This document shows, piece by piece, positions 7,719 to 14,362 of a stretch of 64,000 nucleotides of DNA. Numbering within the stretch: the stretch's first letter is position 1; each line of letters opens with the position of its first letter. The DNA comes from DATKZM01 sp035527975. GTDB lineage: Bacteria > Pseudomonadota > Alphaproteobacteria > JAPULJ01. The notes under the pieces were generated by a model. It worked only from the letters and a program-made list of their open reading frames with translations. It had not been told where the DNA came from and searched no databases. The stretch spans positions 1 through 64,000 of the forward strand of contig DATKZM010000060.1 of the NCBI GenBank assembly GCA_035527975.1. The letters are read 5' to 3'. Both the position numbers and the translations under genes were made by a program.

Positions 7719-9359
7719 GTGGATGCCGAGCGGCGCGAGGTGAAACCAAAAAGCGCGGAGCAGGCAGCGACACGAGTGAGCGAAACAGCCCCGCAGTCCC
7801 GATTGGACGGCGTCGCCGGTTGGCTTGAACACCGGCGCGGCGCCGCGCGGCTTGGGCTGGCGGCGCTTTTGGGCGTGCTCGCGGTCGGCGCCCTGCCGCC
7901 GCTCTATATCGTGCCCATGGTCGTCCCGGCGCTCACCGGACTGCTGTGGCTGCTGCGCGGCGTGACCAGCCGGCGCGGCGCCTTTGCCGCCGGGTGGGCC
8001 TTCGGTTTCGGCTATTTCGCCGCCGGGCTCTACTGGGTCACCCACGCGCTGCTCACCGATCCGGAGAAGTTCGGCTGGATGGCGCCATTCGCGGTGCCGT
8101 CGCTGGCGGCCGGGCTTGCCATCTTCATCGGGCTGGCGGCGCTGGCCGCGCATATGAGCCGGGCCCGCGGGATCGCCGCGGTGCTGGTCTTCGCCGTCGC
8201 CTGGAGCGGCGCGGAATGGTTGCGCGGCTTCGTGCTGACGGGGTTTCCCTGGAACCCGATCGGCTCGATCTGGGCGTTCTCGCATGTCACCATGCAGCCT
8301 GCCTCGGCGATCGGCGTCTACGGGCTTGGCTTCGTGACCGTCGTGGCAGCCGCCATGCCGGCGGTGCTGGGCTGGAGGGGCGCCGGGCGCTGGCGGCCGG
8401 TTGCCGCCGGCTTCACGGTGTTTGCCCTGTTCATGGTCGCCGGATTTGCTCGCTTGCTGGGTCCCGACCCGGGCGCCGTTCCGGGCGTGCGACTGCGCAT
8501 CGTGCAGGCCAATATCGAGCAGACCCACAAATGGCGCGGCGCCTTGCGCATGGCCCATTTGGAACGCCATCTTGAACTCACCGGGGCGGCGGGGGCGGCG
8601 AAGATCACCCATGTCATCTGGCCCGAGACGGCCGCGCCGTTTTTCCTCTCGATCGACGGGCGCGCGCGCGCCGCGATCGCGGCGGTAACGCCCCGGGGCG
8701 GCCTTATCATCACCGGCGCCGTGCGGCGGGCGGCAGGACGCCCGCTCAAGTTCTGGAACAGCCTGCACGCGATCGACGACAAAGGACGGATCGCCGGCAG
8801 CTACGACAAGCATCACCTGGTGCCGTTCGGCGAATACGTCCCGCTGCGGCGCTATCTGCCGATCAAGAAGATCGCCGGCGGCGATACCGAGTTCTCGCGC
8901 GGGCCCGGCGCGGTCACCCTCAAGCTGCCCGGCCTGCCGCCGGTAAGCCCGTTGATCTGCTATGAGGCGATCTTCCCGGCCGCTGTTGTCGCCGCGGGAA
9001 CGCCGCGGCCCGACTGGCTGCTCAACATCACCAACGACGCCTGGTTCGGCAAAAGCGCCGGGCCGCACCAGCACCTGGCGGCCGCCCGCTTCCGCGCCGT
9101 GGAGGAAGGATTGCCGCTGGTGCGCGCGGCCAATACCGGCATCTCCGGGGTCTTCGACCCCTATGGCCGCGAAATCGCGCGCCTGGGATTGGGCCGCACG
9201 GGCGTGCTCGATTCGAAGCTTCCGCGCAAACTCGCCACTACCACGATATTCAGCGCGGTCGGCAATTGGGCGTTGGTGCTGCTGCTTGCTATTTCCGCTT
9301 TGCTCGCGTATTGGTGCCAAGCTCGCTCGCGAGAGGCGACGCAGGCCGAAGCAGCATAA
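7719..9359 (+). CDS. lnt: Apolipoprotein N-acyltransferase
   Basis: Inner-membrane enzyme that N-acylates the lipid-modified Cys of lipoproteins. The N-terminal half has about six to seven hydrophobic spans; the C-terminal half is a periplasmic carbon-nitrogen hydrolase domain with catalytic E303 (WPETAAPFF), K364 (YDKHHLVPFGEY) and C414 (LICYEAIFP), followed by a final membrane span near 520. Length is 546 residues, including an N-terminal extension of about 40. The GTG start at 7719 follows GAGGAC. It is probably the last gene of the olsB-to-lnt run; the next gene has its own promoter. Confidence 0.95.
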   Translation: MDAERREVKPKSAEQAATRVSETAPQSRLDGVAGWLEHRRGAARLGLAALLGVLAVGALPPLYIVPMVVPALTGLLWLLRGVTSRRGAFAAGWAFGFGYFAAGLYWVTHALLTDPEKFGWMAPFAVPSLAAGLAIFIGLAALAAHMSRARGIAAVLVFAVAWSGAEWLRGFVLTGFPWNPIGSIWAFSHVTMQPASAIGVYGLGFVTVVAAAMPAVLGWRGAGRWRPVAAGFTVFALFMVAGFARLLGPDPGAVPGVRLRIVQANIEQTHKWRGALRMAHLERHLELTGAAGAAKITHVIWPETAAPFFLSIDGRARAAIAAVTPRGGLIITGAVRRAAGRPLKFWNSLHAIDDKGRIAGSYDKHHLVPFGEYVPLRRYLPIKKIAGGDTEFSRGPGAVTLKLPGLPPVSPLICYEAIFPAAVVAAGTPRPDWLLNITNDAWFGKSAGPHQHLAAARFRAVEEGLPLVRAANTGISGVFDPYGREIARLGLGRTGVLDSKLPRKLATTTIFSAVGNWALVLLLAISALLAYWCQARSREATQAEAA

Positions 9360-9445
9360 ACTTCGCCGTGCGTCGCACCAATATTTGGACGGAAAACGTC
9401 GGGAATCGCAGCATTTTCTGTGGAAGATCGTCTGTATGCTGATTT

Positions 9446-9475
9446 TTTCCAAGTCCGTAGAAAAAATGTTATAAG
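9446..9475 (+). promoter_or_regulatory. Candidate sigma70-type promoter for the xre gene
   Basis: TTTCCA (9446-9451) and TATAAG (9470-9475) are separated by 18 bp in an AT-rich patch between lnt and the regulator gene. The short inverted repeat TTTTTTC/GAAAAAA spans 9443-9466 and could be an autoregulatory operator. The 156-bp gap holds no other feature. Confidence 0.4.
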
Positions 9476-9515
9476 GCGAGCGGTTGAAAAACAGGCAGAT
9501 AGGCATTGGTGAAAA

Positions 9516-9983
9516 ATGTTAGCAGCTGCAAGTCAGGGAAGCGGAGTGGATTCAAACCCGAAAATTGGCAGGCCAAGGCCTGTTGACGTTCATGTCGGCT
9601 CGCGGGTGCGCCTGCGGCGTACAATGCTCGGCATGTCCCAGGAAAAGCTGGGAGCGGCCATCGGACTTACCTTCCAGCAGGTCCAGAAATACGAACGCGG
9701 CACCAACCGCATAGGCGCTTCGCGCCTCTTCGAGCTGTCCAAGGTGCTCGACGTGCCGGTGTCGTTCTTCTTCGACGATATGTCGCCCGAAGTCGCGGCG
9801 ACTGGCGGAAAGCGCCCCTTTGGCTTCTCCGAAGCCGAGGCGACGGTCTATGAGGCCGATACACTCGCCAAGCGCGAAACGCTTGAGCTTGTCCGGGCCT
9901 ACTACCGGATACGGAGCGACAAGGTGCGCAAGCGCGTGTTCGAGTTGGCCAAGGCGCTCGCCAAGGCCGACGAGAAGGGCTGA
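9516..9983 (+). CDS. XRE/Cro-C1 family transcriptional regulator
   Basis: A 155-residue protein with a helix-turn-helix at about residues 28-82 (VGSRVRLRRTMLGMSQEKLG, then GLTFQQVQKYERGTNRI) and a C-terminal region ending in repeated KRVFELAKALAKA. Close homologues sit next to lnt and metK in many alphaproteobacteria; their targets are mostly unknown. GTG 9546 (preceded by AGGGAAGCGGA) is an equally plausible start and would remove ten poorly conserved residues. A strong intrinsic terminator follows, so it appears to be monocistronic. Confidence 0.88.
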   Translation: MLAAASQGSGVDSNPKIGRPRPVDVHVGSRVRLRRTMLGMSQEKLGAAIGLTFQQVQKYERGTNRIGASRLFELSKVLDVPVSFFFDDMSPEVAATGGKRPFGFSEAEATVYEADTLAKRETLELVRAYYRIRSDKVRKRVFELAKALAKADEKG

Positions 9984-10013
9984 CCACACCCCGATCCAGT
10001 AGATTTCGGGTGT

Positions 10014-10049
10014 AGCGTTCGGGCCGGCATTGCCGGCCCGAACGCTTTT
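10014..10049 (+). terminator. Intrinsic terminator after the xre gene
   Basis: A perfect 15-bp GC-rich stem, AGCGTTCGGGCCGGC (10014-10028) with GCCGGCCCGAACGCT (10032-10046), loop ATT, followed by TTTT. It begins 31 bp after the stop codon. Downstream, a 13-bp direct repeat TTGTGCAGATCGC occurs at 10068-10080 and 10087-10099. Confidence 0.85.
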
Positions 10050-10145
10050 GGCGTGCCGCATACGTATTTGTGCAGATCGCTTGTGCTTGTGCAGATCGCG
10101 CCGCTTGACGGTGTTGGCCGCGGCCCGCGATCAAGGCATGGTCCG

Positions 10146-10199
10146 CTACAGCACGATCGCGTCGCAGTGATCCGGTGTGATGCGTGAACCGTGCTGGAA
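10146..10199 (+). repeat. 54-bp palindromic repeat, copy B
   Basis: In opposite orientation to copy A at 787-840 and about 80 percent identical over 54 ungapped positions. Both keep the central CAGTGATC and the outer AGCACGA/CGTGCT arms. It ends about 10 bp before the chosen trmB start, in the position where metK lies in related genomes. Confidence 0.75.
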
Positions 10200-10208
10200 G
10201 GGCAAGGC

Positions 10209-10955
10209 ATGACAGGCGCGAGCGACAACCCAGGCGAGCCCCGCATCCAATCGTTCGGCCGCAAGCGCGGCCGTCCTCTGCGTGCCGGCCGCCGCAAGCT
10301 TTTCGCCGAACTGCTCCCGGAAATCGAGTTCGCGCCGCCGGCCGGGCGCGATCCCGCCGCGATCGATCGCGCCAGCCTCGATCCTGCGACGATGTGGGGC
10401 GAACCGGGACGCGAAACCTGGCTGGAGATCGGCTTCGGCGCGGGGGAGCATCTTGCCTGGCAGGCCGGCCAGCATCCCGGGATCGGCTTCATCGGCGCCG
10501 AGGTCTACGAGGCCGGGATCGGCGTCCTGCTCTCGGCGATCGCGCGCGAGGGGCTCGCCAACATCCGGATCCATGCCGCCGATGCGGTAACGCTGCTGGA
10601 TGCGCTGCCGGCGCGATCGATCGCCCGCGCGTTCGTCCTGTTTCCCGATCCCTGGCCCAAGCGGCGCCATTGGAAACGGCGCCTGGTAAGCGCTGCGGGA
10701 CTGGCCCGCCTGGCCCGCGTGCTCGCCGACGACGCCGAGCTGCGTCTGGCCACCGACGATCCCAGCTACCTTACCTGGATGCTGCAGCACATCCTGGCCT
10801 CGCCCGATTTCATCTGGACCGCGCGGCGCGCCCGCGACTGGCTCGAACGCCCCGAGGACTGGCCCGAAACGCGCTACGAGGCCAAGGCGATCCGCGACGG
10901 CCGCCGGCCATGCTATCTCAGGCTCATCCGGCGGCGGCGCAAACGAGAGGCCTGA
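10209..10955 (+). CDS. trmB: tRNA (guanine-N7-)-methyltransferase
   Basis: SAM-dependent enzyme that methylates G46 of tRNA. The SAM motif LEIGFGAGEH, the family signature FPDPWPKRRHWKRRLV and the C-terminal TRYEAKA are all present. I chose ATG 10209 (248 residues) because GGAAGGG lies upstream; a GTG at 10191 would start inside the palindromic repeat. It lies 5' of the rimP operon, from which it is separated by a predicted promoter and hairpins. Confidence 0.93.
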   Translation: MTGASDNPGEPRIQSFGRKRGRPLRAGRRKLFAELLPEIEFAPPAGRDPAAIDRASLDPATMWGEPGRETWLEIGFGAGEHLAWQAGQHPGIGFIGAEVYEAGIGVLLSAIAREGLANIRIHAADAVTLLDALPARSIARAFVLFPDPWPKRRHWKRRLVSAAGLARLARVLADDAELRLATDDPSYLTWMLQHILASPDFIWTARRARDWLERPEDWPETRYEAKAIRDGRRPCYLRLIRRRRKREA

Positions 10956-11002
10956 ACACCGCCACAAGCGTCCGGCCCGGGGCTTGCCTGAGCGGCTTTT
11001 CC

Positions 11003-11030
11003 TTGCGAAGGCCGGCGGAAGGTCTATATA
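11003..11030 (+). promoter_or_regulatory. Candidate promoter of the rimP-nusA-infB operon
   Basis: TTGCGA (11003-11008) and TATATA (11025-11030) with a 16-bp spacer, followed by an untranslated stretch of roughly 180 bp before rimP. This is the best sigma70-like match in the trmB-rimP gap. Confidence 0.55.
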
Positions 11031-11056
11031 AGGTCCCAAGAAATCCCATAGGGCCG

Positions 11057-11120
11057 CCGTCCGGAATAACCGGACGGAAGAGCCGAAAGCGAAGGGTGGG
11101 CCAAAAGCCCGCTCTTTTTT
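11057..11120 (+). promoter_or_regulatory. Leader hairpins and terminator-like attenuator upstream of rimP
   Basis: A perfect hairpin, CCGTCCGG (11057-11064) with CCGGACGG (11070-11077), is followed at once by a terminator-like fold: AAGAGC (11078-11083) with GCTCTT (11111-11116), enclosing GGGC/GCCC (11098-11101, 11107-11110), ending in six T (11115-11120). With the promoter ending near 11030, the T-run falls about 80 nt into the transcript. It could be a transcription attenuator for the operon encoding NusA, or simply the trmB terminator if the promoter lies further downstream. Leaders of this kind before rimP are known in gammaproteobacteria. Confidence 0.55.
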
Positions 11121-11219
11121 ATTGCCGCATTCCGGCGCACGAACCGGCGCATTTCCACGCCGAAAGACAACAATATCGGACACGGTATCGGGCACGATAT
11201 CGGATTGGGAAAGACAGAT

Positions 11220-11741
11220 TTGGCGCAGCACGACGTCACGAACAAGATCGCGGAGCTGGTGAGCCCGTCGCTGGAAGCGAACGGCTTCGAGTTGGTGCGG
11301 GTGATGCTGACCGGCGGCGATGCGCCGACCTTGCAGATCATGGCCGACCGGACCGACGGCATGTCGATCAACGTCGAAGATTGCGCCAATATCTCGCGCG
11401 TGGTTTCCGCGATCCTCGACGTGGAGGACCCCATCAAGAGCGCCTACACGCTCGAGGTCAGCTCGCCGGGTATCGACCGGCCGCTCGTCCGCAAGAAGGA
11501 CTTCGAGCGTTTCGCCGGCTTCGAGGCCAAGCTCGAGACGGGCACACCGATCGAAGGACGCAAGCGCTTTCGCGGCCGCCTCATCGGCGTGGAGGGCGAC
11601 GATGTGCGCCTGGCGCTCGATAACGGCGATGGTAGTGGCGGCGAGGCGGTGATCCCGCTGGCCGCGATCGACCGGGCCAAACTGGTCATGACAGATGAAT
11701 TGCTCGCAGCGGCGGAAGCTGCCCAACAGGAACGGAACTGA
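11220..11741 (+). CDS. rimP: Ribosome maturation factor RimP
   Basis: Needed for 30S subunit maturation. About 173 residues with an N-terminal alpha/beta domain (ELVSPSLEANGFELVRV, then VSSPGIDRPLVRKKDFERFAG, the family hallmark) and a C-terminal Sm-like barrel. I chose TTG 11220, about 7 nt after GGGAAAG; TTG 11205 is the only longer alternative and lacks a ribosome site. It is the first gene of the run that continues into nusA five bases later. Confidence 0.92.
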   Translation: MAQHDVTNKIAELVSPSLEANGFELVRVMLTGGDAPTLQIMADRTDGMSINVEDCANISRVVSAILDVEDPIKSAYTLEVSSPGIDRPLVRKKDFERFAGFEAKLETGTPIEGRKRFRGRLIGVEGDDVRLALDNGDGSGGEAVIPLAAIDRAKLVMTDELLAAAEAAQQERN

Positions 11742-11746
11742 GAGCG

Positions 11747-13519
11747 ATGGCAGAAGTAACCGAAATGGAATACGAGATCAGCGGCGCCTATGCGCGGCCC
11801 GAGCTCCTGCAGGTGGCCGACACGGTCGCGCGCGAGAAGAGTATCGAGCGCGAAGAAGTGCTGGAGGCCATGGAGCAGGCAATCCAGAAAGCCGGCCGCT
11901 CCAAATACGGTCACGATCTCGACATCCGCGCCACCATCGACCGCAAGTCGGGCGAGATTCACATCTTCCGCTACCGCAGGGTCGTCGAGGCCTATTTGGA
12001 GCCGGAGGATGAGGAGGGCGAGGATAGCGAGGCGACCCAGATCCTGATCGGCGACGTCAAGCGCTACGACAAGTCGCTGGAGCTCGGCGATTATCTGATC
12101 GAGCCGCTGCCGCCGATCGACTTCGGCCGCATCGCCGCCCAGACCGCCAAACAGGTGATCGTCCAGAAGGTCCGCGAGGCCGAGCGTTCGCGCCAGTTCG
12201 AGGAGTACAAGGACCGCACCGGCGAGATCGTCAACGGCCTGGTCAAGCGCGTGGAATTCGGCAACGTCATGGTGGACCTCAGTCGCGCCGAGGGCGTGCT
12301 GCGCCGCGAGGAGCTGATCCCGCGCGAAAACTTCCGCCAGGGCGACCGCGTGCGCGCCTATATCGCCGATGTCCGCGAGGAGACGCGGGGGCCGCAGATC
12401 TTCCTCTCGCGCACCCATCCCCAGTTCATGGCCAAGCTGTTCGGCCAGGAAGTGCCGGAGATCTACGACAACATCATCGAGATCAAGGCGGTCGCCCGCG
12501 ACCCCGGCTCGCGCGCCAAGATCGCGGTGATCTCCAAGGATCCGAGCATCGATCCGGTCGGCGCCTGTGTCGGCATGCGCGGTTCGCGCGTGCAGGCGGT
12601 GGTCGCCGAGCTGCAGGGCGAGAAGATCGACATTATTCCGTGGTCGCAGGACGCCGCCGCCTTCGTGGTCAACGCACTGGCCCCGGCCGAGGTGACCAAG
12701 GTCGTGCTCGACGAGGATGCCGGCGCGCTGGAGGTGATCGTGCCCGACGAACAGCTCAGCCTGGCGATCGGGCGGCGCGGCCAGAATGTGCGCCTGGCCT
12801 CGCAGCTCACCGGCTGGCATATCGATATTCTGACCGAGGCGGAGGAGAGCGAACGCCGCCAGACTGAATTCAACCAGCGCTCGCAGCTCTTCATCGAGGC
12901 GCTCGATATCGACGACATGATCGCGCATATCCTGGTAACCGAAGGTTTCTCTACGGTCGAGGAAGTGGCCTTCCTGCCCAAAGACGATCTGCTCGCGATC
13001 GAAGGGTTCGACGACGAACTGGTCGATGCGCTGCGCGATCGCGCCGGCACCTATCTCTCCGAGCGCGACGCCAAGTTCACCGCCGCCCGCAAGGAGCTGG
13101 GCGTGGAGGACGCGGTCGGCGAGGTCGACGGCATCACGCCGGAGATGTTGGTCAAGCTGGGCGAGCACGGCGTGAAGACGCTGGACGATCTGGCCGATCT
13201 GGTCGGCGACGAGCTGCGCTTCATCATGCTGGAGATCAAGCCCGAACCGGATGAGGAAACCGGCAAGGCGGTGACGCTGGAGAATCTCGACGCGCTGCGC
13301 TCGCGCGAGCTCTACGCGCTGCTCAGCCCGAGCCCGCTCTCCGCCGAGGAGGCCGACGCCATCATCATGGCGGCGCGCGCCCACTGGTTCCCCGAGGAAG
13401 CAGCAGCAGACGGTGAGACCGCCGGCGAGGCCGCCGTGGCACCGGAGGCCCCAGCTGCGGACGCCCCCGCTGCGGCCGCCCCCGCCGTGGACGCAAAAGC
13501 CGGAGCGGAGCAGGGCTGA
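11747..13519 (+). CDS. nusA: Transcription termination/antitermination protein NusA
   Basis: RNA polymerase-associated elongation factor. The domains in order are: RNAP-binding N-terminal domain (1-150), S1 (about 160-225), KH1 (about 240-300, ACVGMRGSRVQAV), KH2 (about 310-375, AIGRRGQNVRLASQL), then two C-terminal acidic helix-hairpin repeats (about 385-545) and an Ala/Pro-rich tail. At 590 residues it is slightly longer than enterobacterial NusA because of the tail. A possible attenuator lies upstream of the operon, so autogenous control is plausible. Confidence 0.96.
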   Translation: MAEVTEMEYEISGAYARPELLQVADTVAREKSIEREEVLEAMEQAIQKAGRSKYGHDLDIRATIDRKSGEIHIFRYRRVVEAYLEPEDEEGEDSEATQILIGDVKRYDKSLELGDYLIEPLPPIDFGRIAAQTAKQVIVQKVREAERSRQFEEYKDRTGEIVNGLVKRVEFGNVMVDLSRAEGVLRREELIPRENFRQGDRVRAYIADVREETRGPQIFLSRTHPQFMAKLFGQEVPEIYDNIIEIKAVARDPGSRAKIAVISKDPSIDPVGACVGMRGSRVQAVVAELQGEKIDIIPWSQDAAAFVVNALAPAEVTKVVLDEDAGALEVIVPDEQLSLAIGRRGQNVRLASQLTGWHIDILTEAEESERRQTEFNQRSQLFIEALDIDDMIAHILVTEGFSTVEEVAFLPKDDLLAIEGFDDELVDALRDRAGTYLSERDAKFTAARKELGVEDAVGEVDGITPEMLVKLGEHGVKTLDDLADLVGDELRFIMLEIKPEPDEETGKAVTLENLDALRSRELYALLSPSPLSAEEADAIIMAARAHWFPEEAAADGETAGEAAVAPEAPAADAPAAAAPAVDAKAGAEQG

Positions 13520-13524
13520 CACGC

Positions 13525-14244
13525 ATGACAGCGGCAACGACGATGGCTAGGCGCCCAAAGGGCGAACCGATGGCCAGACGCCCGAAGGGCGAACCGATGG
13601 CAAAGCGCCCGAAGGGCGGCGGGCCGGCGGCAGGCGCCGGCACGGCCGCGCCGGTGGATGGGTCGTCAGATGGGTCGTCGCTACGCCGCTGCATCGTCAC
13701 GCGCGAGCCGCAGACCAAGGACGGCCTTATCCGCTTCGTCGTCGCCCCCGACGGCGTGCTGACCCCCGATCTGGCCGAAGTATTGCCCGGACGCGGGCTG
13801 TGGATCACGGCGTCGCGCGAGGCGATCAACACCGCCTGCGCCAAGAAGCTGTTCGGCCGCGCCGCGCGCCGCGCGGTTACGGTCCCCGACGATCTGGTCG
13901 AGCGGCTGGAGCACATGCTCGCCGAGCGCTGCATCGCGCTTCTTGGCCTGCTCAACCGGGCCGGACAACTTTCGGCCGGCATGATGCGCGTTCGTGAGTG
14001 GCTGCGTGCGGATAAAGCGGCTATACTGATGACCGCCGCCGAAAGCGACGGACGCGATGCTGCGGAGTTGCGGCGGGTGGCGCGCGGCGTGCAAACGGTA
14101 GACGTGCTCAAGGGAGTGGAGCTTGGGCGCGCAGTTGGTCGTGACCATATTGTCCATATGGCGGCGACGCCGGGACGCTTGGCGCAGTCGCTGATCCGAG
14201 AAACCGGGCGGCTCGCGGGCTTGCGCGATGGCGGTGCGCGGTGA
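13525..14244 (+). CDS. ylxR: YlxR-L7Ae-like RNA-binding fusion protein
   Basis: A DUF448/YlxR domain (about 52-125, from LRRCIVTREPQ through PGRGLWITASR) is followed by an L7Ae/L30e-like domain (about 135-215, LLGLLNRAGQLSAGMMRVREWL). In Gram-positives these are separate genes between nusA and infB; the fusion is common in alphaproteobacteria. Both parts are expected to bind RNA; YlxR proteins have been linked to RNase P and transcription. The first 33 residues contain a basic repeat (MARRPKGEP, MARRPKGEP, MAKRPKGGG) that supplies three in-frame ATG codons at 13543, 13570 and 13597, so the true start is uncertain. Confidence 0.85.
   Translation: MTAATTMARRPKGEPMARRPKGEPMAKRPKGGGPAAGAGTAAPVDGSSDGSSLRRCIVTREPQTKDGLIRFVVAPDGVLTPDLAEVLPGRGLWITASREAINTACAKKLFGRAARRAVTVPDDLVERLEHMLAERCIALLGLLNRAGQLSAGMMRVREWLRADKAAILMTAAESDGRDAAELRRVARGVQTVDVLKGVELGRAVGRDHIVHMAATPGRLAQSLIRETGRLAGLRDGGAR
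13543..13623 (+). repeat. 27-bp tandem repeat (3 copies) at the ylxR 5' end
   Basis: Units 13543-13569, 13570-13596 and 13597-13623 each begin with ATG and encode M-A-(R/K)-R-P-K-G. The period is a multiple of three and the repeat multiplies potential start codons. Confidence 0.9.
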
Positions 14245-14362
14245 AGGGTTCGGCCAACACGCCGGCCGCGCCGGGCCAATTTTTGATGGCGGTTGGGGTA
14301 AGCAACGTCGGTCGAAGTGAGCTTCATTGGTTGTGGACTGAACGCAGAAAGTTTGAGACGGC

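Noticed and set aside
7131..9506. Minus-strand open frame of 791 codons
   Set aside because: It mirrors corC and lnt, is rich in Arg/Pro/Gly/His as expected for an antisense frame of high-GC genes, has no family motif and spans a gene boundary.
10956..11204. Initiator tRNA (metY) upstream of rimP, as in enterobacteria
   Set aside because: No cloverleaf, CCA end or T-loop GGTTCGA pattern is present; only hairpins and a T-run.
11444..13537. Minus-strand open frame of 697 codons opposite nusA
   Set aside because: Antisense shadow of rimP and nusA; the plus-strand proteins carry clear motifs throughout.
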